Source: Saprospiraceae bacterium (GTDB lineage: Bacteria > Bacteroidota > Bacteroidia > Chitinophagales > Saprospiraceae). From it: a DNA stretch of 64,000 bases. Below are positions 8,717 through 18,213 of the stretch, piece after piece. The notes below the pieces were generated by a model. It was not told the origin of the DNA and made no database searches. It saw nothing but the letters and a program-made list of their open reading frames with translations. The position numbers were made by a program, and so were the translations under genes. The stretch covers positions 478,501-542,500 of the forward strand of contig JADJLG010000001.1 of NCBI GenBank assembly GCA_016710235.1, written 5' to 3'. The first letter of the stretch is position 1. Each line of letters opens with the position of its first letter.

Positions 8717-11620
8717 ATGCGTAATGGTATCGTGCTGATTATCCTTTTTTTGTTTGTTCAAAACTGTTATAGTCAGATTTTTTATGGTCTAAAACCTAAT
8801 GTGGGCAAAGGCTGTGCCTTCAGGATAGATTTGTCCGGCTGTACTTATACTCAGCTTCCCAATCCCAGACTTACAGGATATTGCTCAGGTTGTCAAGGTT
8901 CTTCTGGGGCGTTTGTATATAATGGAGGAGCAAGTTTTGCCAAGGAGGGTTATCTGATCGTTTTATTTAATACACAGTTTATCAAAGGATATTTTCGAAC
9001 TATAGATACAGTAACACATTGTTATGGTTTACCTTCGATACCAATTATTGGAGAATTTTTCAATCAAACAGAAAATTGGACCAGTCTGGTTACGGATGAC
9101 TGCAACGTACTCTGGTCAAGTTCCAAAGAAAGATTGCTGAGTGTAGATATTCCCAGAGGATACAAGCTCACTATACATGGATTTACTGCTCCATATCAGT
9201 TTATTAATCTTTGTTACCGAGATGGTGCATTGTTTGGAATGTTCCAAAACGGGGTATATAAAATTAATACCTCGGACCCATCTCAGAGTACATTACAGTT
9301 TAAGTTTGCCAATAGCCTGCCATATCAAAATGATTCTTTGGTTTCCATGGAATCTGTAGAGATAGATTGCGGTGTGTGGGAGACCTACTTGTTTTCAGAA
9401 CAAGTAGGTCATCCTACCATTCCTTTAGGAATTTCAAAGCTGGATTTTTCTACAGGAACAATCACTCCGGTCTGTACACCGGATACTCCCTATGTATATT
9501 CTATTACAGCATGGCCTAAGCCGCCTCCCTGTAAGACTATATTCGATTTGGATATTAATAATAGTTGCGGACTTGTGGGCGCAGATTTTCAACAGATATA
9601 TTGCCCAGACCAAAAAAGGTCTATATCAGATATCGATGCACAGTTTCACTTTCCAAGAGTAAGTGTGGATAGTATTTGGATTGAGCTGCATGCAGGATTA
9701 GATCAAAACAAAGAAAAATTATCAGTCAATCCATGCAGCAACTATAAGCTACAAATCCTGCATGACACTTCAATTTTGCTTACAGGATTTCTTGGGACAG
9801 ATGCGGAGTTGGCCAGTTGTATTCAGAACGTATTTTATGAGAACAAACAGAAATGTCCACAAGAAGGAACAAGAACAATAAGTTTTGTTTTGAAAACCTG
9901 TGATGGATTTGTTTACAAAGCAAACAGCTATATCCATATACCACAATATGCTTGTGCGGGACTCGATACAAGCATTTTGATTTGTTCGGAGAATGTTCCA
10001 TTTAGCTTACACCCATTGCTTAGACAAAATTCCTGGAATGGAGGAAGATGGAGTCCGGATTCTATTTTAATCAATATGCAAGATTCATTATTTTATTATA
10101 TCGAAGACAGAGGAAATTGTAATCCGGATACGGCCAAGTTAAATGTGCATATTAAAAACACCCAAAGCAACTTTCTAGGACAAGATGTAAAATTGTGTAA
10201 TACATCAGACTATGAGATAAAAACCAATATTAATGGATCTCATCTATGGAATACCGGCAGTAGTTCAAGTGAACTAAGAGTAACACAAAGCGGAACATAC
10301 TCTGTACAAATAATAGATTCTACAAATTGTGTTTATACCGATACAATAGAAATTCTTTTCGGAAAGACCTATGTAGATTCGGTTCGCATCAGCAGTTGTC
10401 TTGGAGATAGCATATATTGGAGAAACAAGTGGTTGGTCGCTTCAGGTAGTTATATAGACAGCATAAGCTCTTCAACTGACTGCGACAGTATATTCCAATT
10501 GAATCTTAAATTTGAACCACTAATTTCCAAAGTAAAAACAATAAATGTCTGTCCTGAAAAAACTTATGTGTACAAAGGAAAAAATTACAATATAGGAGAT
10601 CGAATTATAGACACGGTCTCAGCCCTTTTAGCTTGTGACACCATCCTCAGTATAGATATAAAAGCACATACCATCAAAGCACTAAAAATAACAGCAGACA
10701 GCCTCATCTGCACAGGAAAAGCGACAAGCATTAGCAGTAATAATTCTTATACCTCCTACCGCTGGTCAAGTGGTGAACAAATCAACAGCATCACCAAACC
10801 CGCAGGAACCTACACTCTCACCGTGACGGATCAGAATGGTTGTATGCAGAGTAGTAGCATCACTATAAAAGAAGCTCTAGCAGTAGATTTCACAGTAGAA
10901 AAAACAGATCCACTCTGTCCGGAAGATCTTGGCAGCATCAGAATAATTAAAACAAGTGGTGGTATTGATCCTATTCGCTTTACAATCAATGGACAGTCCA
11001 CAAGTTCGACACAGATAGATCAATTGACCCAGGGAAAATACATCATCACCGGTATAGACGCACTTGGCTGTATGACTCACGATACTGTAGAAATCATTGC
11101 AGCTCAAAAATGGAATCCGTCCCTAAAAAATACTTATACACTCGATGCGGGCACTTCCTTATTGATTAATTTTGATACCCTCGGAATAAAAAAAGTGATC
11201 GTCAACCCAAGTGATCATATCAATCCATTAGACGATCTGCATATAGTGTTCAGTCCGGATCAGGAGATGATTTATTTCTTGACATTGATAGATGAAAACG
11301 GATGTGAATACGTACAAGAAATAAAATTGATCATCCAACGAAATGACGACATCCACGCTCCCAATATTTTCACGCCCAATGGCGACAATCTCAATGACGA
11401 GTGGCAAGCCCAGGTAGGAAGCTCGATAAACATAGAAAGCTTGAAAATCTATGATCGCTGGGGAAGTCTCATCCACTCTACCGCAGGAAATACAGCCTCA
11501 TGGAATGGAAAAATAAAAGGAGAAAATGCTATGCCAGGTGTGTATGTTATTGTATTAAACTATAAAACCAGTCGAGGAGAAACAAAAGTACTGATACAAG
11601 ATGTAAGCTTGATAAGGTAA
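8717..11620 (+). CDS. Large surface protein with CHU_C gliding-associated C-terminus
   Basis: This 967-residue protein has a signal peptide (IVLIILFLFVQNCYSQ). Its first 300 residues resemble a beta-propeller of unknown type. The middle contains repeated beta-sandwich segments (for example residues 650-790, with SYRWSSGEQ-type and SprB-like GGIDPIRFTINGQSTS stretches). The final about 90 residues are the CHU_C/T9SS type B sorting domain (APNIFTPNGDNLNDEW, KIYDRWGSLI, MPGVYVIVLNYK). Such proteins are exported by the T9SS and stay on the surface as adhesins or enzyme scaffolds. It lies 13 bp behind the dockerin-type cargo gene and is probably cotranscribed with it. Confidence 0.85.
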   Translation: MRNGIVLIILFLFVQNCYSQIFYGLKPNVGKGCAFRIDLSGCTYTQLPNPRLTGYCSGCQGSSGAFVYNGGASFAKEGYLIVLFNTQFIKGYFRTIDTVTHCYGLPSIPIIGEFFNQTENWTSLVTDDCNVLWSSSKERLLSVDIPRGYKLTIHGFTAPYQFINLCYRDGALFGMFQNGVYKINTSDPSQSTLQFKFANSLPYQNDSLVSMESVEIDCGVWETYLFSEQVGHPTIPLGISKLDFSTGTITPVCTPDTPYVYSITAWPKPPPCKTIFDLDINNSCGLVGADFQQIYCPDQKRSISDIDAQFHFPRVSVDSIWIELHAGLDQNKEKLSVNPCSNYKLQILHDTSILLTGFLGTDAELASCIQNVFYENKQKCPQEGTRTISFVLKTCDGFVYKANSYIHIPQYACAGLDTSILICSENVPFSLHPLLRQNSWNGGRWSPDSILINMQDSLFYYIEDRGNCNPDTAKLNVHIKNTQSNFLGQDVKLCNTSDYEIKTNINGSHLWNTGSSSSELRVTQSGTYSVQIIDSTNCVYTDTIEILFGKTYVDSVRISSCLGDSIYWRNKWLVASGSYIDSISSSTDCDSIFQLNLKFEPLISKVKTINVCPEKTYVYKGKNYNIGDRIIDTVSALLACDTILSIDIKAHTIKALKITADSLICTGKATSISSNNSYTSYRWSSGEQINSITKPAGTYTLTVTDQNGCMQSSSITIKEALAVDFTVEKTDPLCPEDLGSIRIIKTSGGIDPIRFTINGQSTSSTQIDQLTQGKYIITGIDALGCMTHDTVEIIAAQKWNPSLKNTYTLDAGTSLLINFDTLGIKKVIVNPSDHINPLDDLHIVFSPDQEMIYFLTLIDENGCEYVQEIKLIIQRNDDIHAPNIFTPNGDNLNDEWQAQVGSSINIESLKIYDRWGSLIHSTAGNTASWNGKIKGENAMPGVYVIVLNYKTSRGETKVLIQDVSLIR

Positions 11621-11746
11621 AACATCTAGTAATATCAGATTGTACAGTATAGAATGAAATTCTCAGAAATTCAGAATAGCTTTTTTCATTTAAGTTTTTG
11701 AATGAATGCAAAGACGTTAAGAAATGAAAACAGCCTTGATCTTTTG

Positions 11747-11772
11747 GTTCTTTTGGATCAAGCCAAAAGAAC
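11747..11772. repeat. 10-bp perfect inverted repeat
   Basis: GTTCTTTTGG and CCAAAAGAAC flank a 6-base loop. No T run follows on either strand, so a simple terminator is unlikely. An overlapping CTTGATC/GATCAAG pair offers an alternative fold. It lies in the 300-bp gap behind the CHU_C gene, where no gene was seen. Confidence 0.5.
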
Positions 11773-11917
11773 AATTAAAAACGTAAGCCAAAAGTCAGAA
11801 AACTCCAAGCTAAAAACAATGACGAAGTAATCAGAAATTCAATTCCGTTCTTTTCCCTAAATCCATCATATTAAATAATTAAATATATATAAAAGAAAGA
11901 TACAAAATAGAAACAAC

Positions 11918-12026
11918 TTGCTATATTTGTAAATCACCTACGATTCAGAACCCGATAATGATCGCTTACACTCGTATCTGATAGTACAATGCAATTTATC
12001 ACCAATTTAATATTTTTTCTATGAAA
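11918..12026 (+). repeat. Duplicated promoter/5' leader, copy B
   Basis: This is the second copy of the 109-bp element at 6644-6752, in the same orientation and 5.27 kb away. The TATATTTG box and the stem-forming bases are conserved, and the differences are scattered single bases. It leads into a short frame (12021-12107) but no large secreted gene follows. Confidence 0.75.
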
Positions 12027-12107
12027 GTGAGGAAGCAAATCCCAAGCCTAAAAACCCAATTTATCCAATCGAAATATAATATTGTAGGTCGCCGGGGAGA
12101 ATTATAA
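12021..12107 (+). pseudogene. Vestigial leader frame of copy B
   Basis: The 28-residue product includes KTQFIQSKYNIVGRRGEL and aligns with the copy A leader (shared K-T-x-F, K-[FY]-N-x-V and RG). The run of G is short here (four). Faint similarity continues past the stop (AATT..AATCTG.TATG), after which the resemblance to the secreted gene ends. It looks like the stump of a second family member whose body was lost, or a free-standing peptide. Confidence 0.45.
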
Positions 12108-12369
12108 ATCTGATATGAGCATGCAATCCTAAACAAATTATATAATTTTGTTTTAACTTCGTTTTAAATGAAAAGAAAGCCCTTATAAATAGAAATTATC
12201 AACACCATAATGGCATAGAAAATAATGTTGGGCTCAAATAAAAAAGGAATAAAGTGTATATAAACTATCTCAAAAATAATTCCACTTGTCCCTGTTGTAA
12301 TGAATTAAACATTAAAGGGATTGGTATTATAAACCGTCAATTAAAAAAATTAGAAGAAGTGAGACTAAT

Positions 12370-13509
12370 ATGTTTTCGAACTGTCCTTGGAATGGCGGAA
12401 TTAAAGGATTATTTAAAAGTGGACATTTTTCCTGGGCTTGTGATGACTGTATTGAGTCTAATAGAGCAATTGAAGCCAAATTTGAAGACCAAACATATTG
12501 TGATTATTCTCCCTATCTTGCTTATTTCGACAAAGAAATGGAATGCGAAAAATGCGGAGAAAATTTTATATTCGAGAAAGAAGAGCAACAATATTGGTAT
12601 GAAGTACTAAAATTCTGGGTACAATCATTTCCGAAAAATTGTAAAAAATGCAGGGAAATATTAAAGCAGGAAAAAGATTTGAATAACAAACTTTCTAAGA
12701 TACTAAAGAATTTGAATAAAAACAATCCTGGAGAATTGATTGAAATTAGTCAACTTTATTTCGAAATGAACAAGTTTGAAAAAGGAAAATATTATGCTAC
12801 TTTGGCTAGAAAAGCAATGCAAAAAAAAAGGAAAATTAAAACAGAGCATATGAAAAACCAGAAGACACTTATCTTCTTATTAATATTATTCGTAATTTCT
12901 TGCATATTTGCTTGTAAGAAAGATGAAAGTATACCAGACAACAATCCTCCTAATCCAAATACAACATCGTATGACACTATTTATCCACTAGACTATTTTC
13001 CTGCATTTCCTGGTTCATATTGGAAGTATGTGGACTCCAATAACGACACGACCTTAATCAAGACTGACTCATCATACCAAAAAGATTATTACACAATAGG
13101 GTCAGCTGCATATATATCTGACACTTTTTTTGTTCCAATATATAATAAGATACCAATTTGGGCTTATGAAGCTCATACAGGACCGATATCGAATTCAGGT
13201 TCATATCCTCTGACAATGATATTGTCGGATTCTCTACCTATTGGGAGTAATTGGATAATATACAATTGGTCAGGAACACAAGTAAGCAGAAAAATTATTG
13301 TGAAAGATACGACCATCACAATTTCATCTAATCCATACTACCCAACAATTGCTGTTGAAGAATATTACTCATATGGGCCGCCAAATTACATATGGATTGC
13401 AAAAAGGTATTACACAAAAAACATTGGACTAATAAGAGAAGACTCATACAACAGCATTGACTCTACAATAAACACCAAACAAATCATTGATTACTTTATA
13501 AACAATTGA
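12370..13509 (+). CDS. Chimeric frame: zinc-ribbon protein joined to a lipoprotein
   Basis: One open frame of 379 codons holds two unrelated parts. Residues 1-160 are cytoplasmic in character and contain a probable zinc ribbon (MECEKCGENFIFEKEEQQYW, followed by CKKCRE), matching the zf-trcl type. From residue 161 a new protein appears to start: MKNQKTLIFLLILFVISC with a lipobox ending FAC. No stop codon separates them. A signal peptide in mid-protein is not functional in the usual sense, so the zinc-ribbon gene has probably lost its own stop, or the lipoprotein is translated from an internal start at 12850. An upstream frame with a CPCC motif (12254-12610) may be a displaced N-terminus. Confidence 0.55.
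   Translation: MFSNCPWNGGIKGLFKSGHFSWACDDCIESNRAIEAKFEDQTYCDYSPYLAYFDKEMECEKCGENFIFEKEEQQYWYEVLKFWVQSFPKNCKKCREILKQEKDLNNKLSKILKNLNKNNPGELIEISQLYFEMNKFEKGKYYATLARKAMQKKRKIKTEHMKNQKTLIFLLILFVISCIFACKKDESIPDNNPPNPNTTSYDTIYPLDYFPAFPGSYWKYVDSNNDTTLIKTDSSYQKDYYTIGSAAYISDTFFVPIYNKIPIWAYEAHTGPISNSGSYPLTMILSDSLPIGSNWIIYNWSGTQVSRKIIVKDTTITISSNPYYPTIAVEEYYSYGPPNYIWIAKRYYTKNIGLIREDSYNSIDSTINTKQIIDYFINN
12850..13509 (+). CDS. Lipoprotein of unknown function
   Basis: This is the second half of the chimeric frame, taken as a gene of its own: 219 residues from ATG 12850. It has a basic start, a hydrophobic stretch, and the cysteine of the lipobox IFACKKD at about residue 22. The mature part is rich in Tyr, Asn and Thr with beta-strand patterning (FPGSYWKYVDSNNDTTLIK), as in many Bacteroidota outer-membrane-attached lipoproteins. 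The family was not recognised. Confidence 0.6.
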   Translation: MKNQKTLIFLLILFVISCIFACKKDESIPDNNPPNPNTTSYDTIYPLDYFPAFPGSYWKYVDSNNDTTLIKTDSSYQKDYYTIGSAAYISDTFFVPIYNKIPIWAYEAHTGPISNSGSYPLTMILSDSLPIGSNWIIYNWSGTQVSRKIIVKDTTITISSNPYYPTIAVEEYYSYGPPNYIWIAKRYYTKNIGLIREDSYNSIDSTINTKQIIDYFINN

Positions 13510-14022
13510 TTGTATGTCAATAATAAGGAATAAACCACGCCCAAATATACAAGGATTAATCAAAGCTTCGCTTCGATTTCATCCTGAGTTGAATAAAACG
13601 AAGTCCTCCAGCTAATCATCTGAACATCTGGGGAATCAATAGGTAATGGACAAGATAGAAATAGTGCTCAGAAGATAAAGAGGGTGATCTCAGTTTGAAT
13701 TGATTGCTTTCATTAAAAGTGCACTGAGCAAGTTTGGTTCTTTCTGGATGAAAAAAAGAGAATTGGGGTAATGGATTTTGTAGATTTCATAGATTACTAA
13801 TTATTCCAAATGCATACCAACCTGATCAAAGATACAAGTAATGTAAGCCTACGGATATTGCAAAAAGAATTGGAATATCAAGGGCGGAGGAATTCAGCTG
13901 AAGCTCAATATTCGGATCATCTTACCTGAGTTCTCACAAAATTGAAATTCTCAAGCTGCATACCATTACTCCGGCAAATTTGGGTACCGATCGCAGGATT
14001 ATAAATAAGGAATTATATCCTC
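13510..14022. other. Intergenic region, no gene seen
   Basis: These 513 bp between the lipoprotein and rny (convergent) hold no convincing reading frame, tRNA or T-run terminator. The small AAGCTTCGCTT repeat near 13566 is too short to call. Confidence 0.4.
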
Positions 14023-15663
14023 TTACCTTGCAAAAGCTGTGGCTCTTTTTTCACGAATGACGGTCACTTTCACTTGTCCGGGATATTGCATTTCGTCCTG
14101 GATTTTTTGAGAAATCATGAAAGCGAGGTCATCAGCATATTGATCGGTAACTTTTTCTGATTCTACTATTACACGCAATTCTCTCCCTGCCTGCAAAGCA
14201 TATGCTTTTGAAACACCTTCATAAGTCATTGCAAGTTCTTCCAGTTCGTTGATTCGTTTCAAATAAGACTCCAGGATTTCTCTTCGCGCACCTGGTCTTG
14301 CACCACTGATCGCGTCACATGCCTGCACAATAGGAGAGATGATATTGTTCATTTCAATCTCATCGTGGTGGGCTCCAACCGCATTAATAATAACTTCATG
14401 TTCGTTGTGCTTTTCGCAGATCTTCATTCCATAAAGCGCATGTGAAAGCTCTGATTCTTCCTCAGAAACTTTACCTATGTCGTGGAGCAATCCCGCCCGT
14501 TTTGCCATTTTGACCTGTTTTGGGTTGAGTCCAAGTTCAGCAGCCATGACAGCACACAGATTGGCTGTCTCTACTGAGTGCTCCAAGAGATTCTGTCCAT
14601 ACGATGAGCGGAACCTCATCCGGCCGATCATTTTTACCAGATATGGATCGAGACCATGAATGTCGAGATCAATGATGGTTCGTTCTCCGATCTCGACGAT
14701 TTGCTCTTCAATTTGTTTCTTCACTTTAGTCACTACCTCTTCAATGCGAGCTGGGTGAATTCTTCCGTCCGCTACGAGTTTCTTTAGAGCCAATCGGGCT
14801 ACTTCCCGACGAATCGGGTCGAAGCTCGAAATCACGATAGCTTCCGGCGTATCATCCACGACAATCTCAGCTCCTGTAGCTGACTCCAGAGCGCGAATGT
14901 TGCGGCCTTCTCTACCGATAATTTGACCTTTGATATCGTCGCTATCCAGATTGAACACGGATACAGAATTTTCTATCGTGTACTCTGCGCACATCCGTTG
15001 GATGGTTTGGATGACAATTTTCTTTGCTTGCTTGTTGGCATTGGTTTTGGCATTTTCTATAATCTCTTTTTCGATAGAGAGTGCATCTGTATTTGCCTTA
15101 GCCCGGACAGCCTGAAGCATGTGTTCCTTGGCTTCAGATTGAGTCATTTTGGCTATTTGTTCCAATTCTTTTATCCTCAATTCATTGGCTTCTTCCAACT
15201 CATCTTTCTTTTTTGAGACAATTTTTAATTGCATTTCCAAATTCTCTCTCAAGGTCTTGAGTTCCACTTCTTTGCCATCAACATCCTGACGTTTCTGGTT
15301 GACCTCCTTTTCCAAAACCTGGGTTTTCAATTCTCTTTCTTTGAGCTCAATCATCTGATTGGACTTGAAGCTTTCGAATTCTGATTTCAGCTTGCTAAAA
15401 TTGTCTTTACTCTCTTGAATTTTTTGCTGCTTGATGCTCTCGTTTTTTGACTCTGCTTTGGCAACTATCTTCTCAGATTTGTTTTGAGCTTCATCTAAAA
15501 TGCGCTGCGCAGAAATCCTTGCTTTTTCTAGTTCCAGATCTGAAACTTTGTTGATTTCTTCAATTTTTTGGCGGTTGGACTTCTTAACGAGGGCGTTGCT
15601 GACAACATAACCGAGTCCGCCTCCTCCCGCAAGTCCAATTATACCCAATATGATAGGATCCAT
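14023..15663 (-). CDS. rny: Ribonuclease Y
   Basis: RNase Y is a membrane-anchored endoribonuclease that starts mRNA decay. The protein has an N-terminal membrane helix (IILGIIGLAGGGGLGYVV), a long coiled coil (residues about 30-200), a KH RNA-binding domain (GREGRNIRALESATGAEI) and an HD hydrolase domain with the metal-binding HDIGK motif. The length of 546 residues from ATG 15663 is normal; an in-frame GTG at 15693 would add ten residues and reach to within 9 bp of the RNA candidate. In related genomes zapA usually lies just upstream; none was found here. Confidence 0.95.
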   Translation of the reverse strand: MDPIILGIIGLAGGGGLGYVVSNALVKKSNRQKIEEINKVSDLELEKARISAQRILDEAQNKSEKIVAKAESKNESIKQQKIQESKDNFSKLKSEFESFKSNQMIELKERELKTQVLEKEVNQKRQDVDGKEVELKTLRENLEMQLKIVSKKKDELEEANELRIKELEQIAKMTQSEAKEHMLQAVRAKANTDALSIEKEIIENAKTNANKQAKKIVIQTIQRMCAEYTIENSVSVFNLDSDDIKGQIIGREGRNIRALESATGAEIVVDDTPEAIVISSFDPIRREVARLALKKLVADGRIHPARIEEVVTKVKKQIEEQIVEIGERTIIDLDIHGLDPYLVKMIGRMRFRSSYGQNLLEHSVETANLCAVMAAELGLNPKQVKMAKRAGLLHDIGKVSEEESELSHALYGMKICEKHNEHEVIINAVGAHHDEIEMNNIISPIVQACDAISGARPGARREILESYLKRINELEELAMTYEGVSKAYALQAGRELRVIVESEKVTDQYADDLAFMISQKIQDEMQYPGQVKVTVIREKRATAFAR

Positions 15664-15701
15664 AATAATGAAAGTTTGTGGCAACTTGTCCACAGCATAA
15701 G

Positions 15702-15803
15702 CAAAGGGGTAGCGTCTAAATTCTGGTTGATGCAGATCGAAGAATCGTCATTATTGGCCCTCCATGAGCCTGGGTCTGCTGCACTATTGGCTTAGACCCT
15801 TTG
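15702..15803 (-). ncRNA. Candidate structured RNA (6S-like) upstream of rny
   Basis: The two ends of this 102-base stretch pair: CAAAGGG with CCCTTTG and then UCUAA with UUAGA, giving a 12-bp closing stem with a bulge. Inside are a large open region, a GGCUC/GGGCC hairpin and complementary UGCAGA/UCUGCA. A closed stem plus central bubble is the general 6S RNA shape, and the location next to rny would suit such an RNA. It has not been compared with a covariance model, so 6S is a suggestion only; an rny 5' leader element is the other reading. Confidence 0.4.
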
Positions 15804-16785
15804 TATATTATATTGATTGTCGAATTCCTGATTTTCATTTGCCCCAAAATACCGCTCTCCTACTTGATCTTATACTGTAAATCAAGTTTTTATATATTAA
15901 AAATAATTATATTTTATATCTTTTAATTCTGCTCAAAAGATATTTTGACAAAAGTACACAAAATAATTGGAAATTTTGCGTAGCTGTCACAATGAATTTG
16001 AGCTAGACTTCAGTTTGAGATCCGTCGAAAGAAAAAAATGGAAATATTACTCATTGAATTGCAAAAAAGACCAAAATTATAGGAAGCGAATTTTGCCCTG
16101 TCGGGAACATATCAAAGAAGTTCATGCTGTTATATCGAGAATTAGCAGGTAGTTTGGTCGATTTTGGCCTAATACATTGTACTAGCAGGATTTCACTGTG
16201 GTATAATACCAGATATTGCTATGGGACCTCGGCAAGAGTTAATTGCCAATAATATCAAAGATTGTAATTCCAAGGCATGTTTTCGCTGAGCGATAATCGA
16301 GTGTAAGAAACAACACTCTCAGTGATGTAAAAGGCAAAAATTTGCGAGGTATTGCGCTTGCCCCATGAGTGTTAACTTGTGTTTTCATTAATTCTACATG
16401 GATCAAACATTGAATGAACCAGCTGCACCACACTTGATTTGTTAAAAAAAATCTATACTTGGACTCAATCATATGCCATTGTTTAGAGTTTGGAGATCGT
16501 TTGACTTGAAAAACATATTCAACCGAAAGAATAAGTTTAAAAGCAATATGGCTGCAGAGAAATAAACCAACATGAACTTCAGTTATCCACCTGGTAAATA
16601 CTGGATTCAACCACACATAGAATCTCCAATTAAGCCCAATCTGATTGCTAATATTTTTCGATTCTATGTTTATAAAAACTAGGAGATTTCTCTGAATCAA
16701 CGAGGGCAGTAAGCAAAATCCTGCTTGTAAGCTTTTATATACATTCTGTTCCACCGCAGTCAGATGGAGACTGTATCTTTGGCTT
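15804..16785. other. Long region without a recognisable gene
   Basis: Almost 1 kb lies between the RNA candidate and the dehydrogenase gene. The only long frame is on the minus strand at 16239-16844; it overlaps the dehydrogenase start and resembles nothing known to me. No tRNA or terminator was seen. A fully decayed gene is possible. Confidence 0.4.
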
Positions 16786-17958
16786 ATGGTGGAAAGTTTG
16801 AAACAAATCGGTGTAGTCGGGGCAGGGACGATGGGACTGGGCATTGCTCAGGTCGCCGCACAATTTGAACGAGTATTGGTTTATGAGTCAATCGAATCTG
16901 TGCGGTTCAAAGCACAACAATCCTTGAGTACAAAACTCAACATGTTAGTCGAAAAAGGCAAAATAAGTCCATCCTCGAAAGACGAAATACTCACACACAT
17001 TCATTGGTGCAAGGACTTGTCAGAGATGAAGCATTGCGATCTCATCATTGAAGCCATTCGCGAAGACTTGCAAATTAAAAAAGATCTTTTTTCCACACTC
17101 TCAGATATCATATCAGAGAAATGTATACTCGCTACCAACACTTCATCACTTTCGATAACGGGGCTGGCAGCATCGGTTCCCCAACCCGATAAATTTATAG
17201 GTATTCATTTTTTCAACCCTGCACCTATGATGCAATTGGTAGAAATTATTCCGGCCCTACAAACGGATCCTTCAATCATCAATTTAGTGTCAGAATTGCT
17301 CCGAAAATGGGGCAAAATCACAGTCATTGCAAAAGACACTCCTGGCTTTATTGTCAATAAGATTGCACGGCCTTATTATAGTGAAGCGCTGAGAATTTAT
17401 GACGAAGGAATTGCGCAAATGGGAGAAATTGATTTTGCGATGACAACTCTGGGGGGCTTTCGAATGGGACCATTTCGTCTAATGGATTTTATCGGACATG
17501 ATGTCAACTATGCTGTAACAGAAATCGTGTGGAGAGAAAATTATTTTGAGCCCAGATACAAGCCTTCTATTACCCAGAAAAAACTGGTGGAAGCCGGATT
17601 CCTTGGAGACAAAAACGGCAAAGGTTTTTATGCATCAGCAAATAAAAATGAAAATTCGACTTTAAACACAGAAATCAAATCAATTCACATTGAGATTTTT
17701 CATCGAATAGTAGTGATGTTGATTAACGAAGCTGCTGATACATTGTACTACGGCATCGCCTCGGCAAATGACATTGAGACTGCAATGACCAAGGGTGTAA
17801 ATTATCCAAAAGGTTTGCTCAATTGGGCAAATGAATTAGGTATTTCATTCTGTGTGGAAACAATGGATAAACTCTATGATTTTTATAAAGAAGACCGATA
17901 TAGATGCAGTCCACTGCTAAGTAATATGTACAAATCAGGAGAAATATTTTATGTCTAA
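16786..17958 (+). CDS. 3-hydroxyacyl-CoA dehydrogenase
   Basis: This is an NAD-dependent enzyme that oxidises 3-hydroxyacyl-CoA to 3-oxoacyl-CoA in beta-oxidation or phenylacetate-type catabolism. The Rossmann motif GVVGAGTMGLGIAQVAA is at the N-terminus, the catalytic region is NTSSLSITGLA and GIHFFNPAPMMQLVEII, and the 3HCDH dimerisation domain begins around residue 185. At 390 residues it is about 100 longer than the short form. The extra C-terminal segment (residues about 295-390) is a second 3HCDH-like repeat, as in PaaH-type 3-hydroxyadipyl-CoA dehydrogenases. It stands alone; no beta-oxidation genes adjoin it, though two PaaE-like genes lie 15-21 kb away. Confidence 0.9.
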   Translation: MVESLKQIGVVGAGTMGLGIAQVAAQFERVLVYESIESVRFKAQQSLSTKLNMLVEKGKISPSSKDEILTHIHWCKDLSEMKHCDLIIEAIREDLQIKKDLFSTLSDIISEKCILATNTSSLSITGLAASVPQPDKFIGIHFFNPAPMMQLVEIIPALQTDPSIINLVSELLRKWGKITVIAKDTPGFIVNKIARPYYSEALRIYDEGIAQMGEIDFAMTTLGGFRMGPFRLMDFIGHDVNYAVTEIVWRENYFEPRYKPSITQKKLVEAGFLGDKNGKGFYASANKNENSTLNTEIKSIHIEIFHRIVVMLINEAADTLYYGIASANDIETAMTKGVNYPKGLLNWANELGISFCVETMDKLYDFYKEDRYRCSPLLSNMYKSGEIFYV

Positions 17959-18148
17959 TTATTCCAATCATCAGATCTCAGATTATACGGATGTCCATAC
18001 CCAAAATTTACTAAAATAGAGGAAATATCAACTGTACATGTTGAACAGTTTTTTTACATGAAAATCATCGACTCTAAAATAAAATCTCCAGACAATTTTT
18101 AACTGTTTTATTAACAAATCAAATGATCACATCCATATCTCTAAAATG

Positions 18149-18182
18149 TAAAAAAGGCAGTCATCTGAAAAGATGCTGCCTT
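18149..18182 (-). terminator. Rho-independent terminator of ssb
   Basis: On the minus strand AAGGCAG and CTGCCTT enclose an inner CATC/GATG pair and a short loop, and are followed by six T. It begins about 30 bases after the ssb stop. Confidence 0.85.
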
Positions 18183-18213
18183 GGCTTTATTATTGCAGGT
18201 ACAAGAAAGCTGA

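Noticed and set aside
12254..12610. 118-codon frame with a CPCC motif
   Set aside because: It overlaps the zinc-ribbon frame in another register. The first 35 codons could be a displaced N-terminus if one A were added to the A7 run near 12342, but there is not enough evidence to join them.
16239..16844. 201-codon minus-strand frame
   Set aside because: It overlaps the well supported dehydrogenase start, begins in sequence complementary to the Rossmann motif and shows no domain or signal; taken as a shadow.
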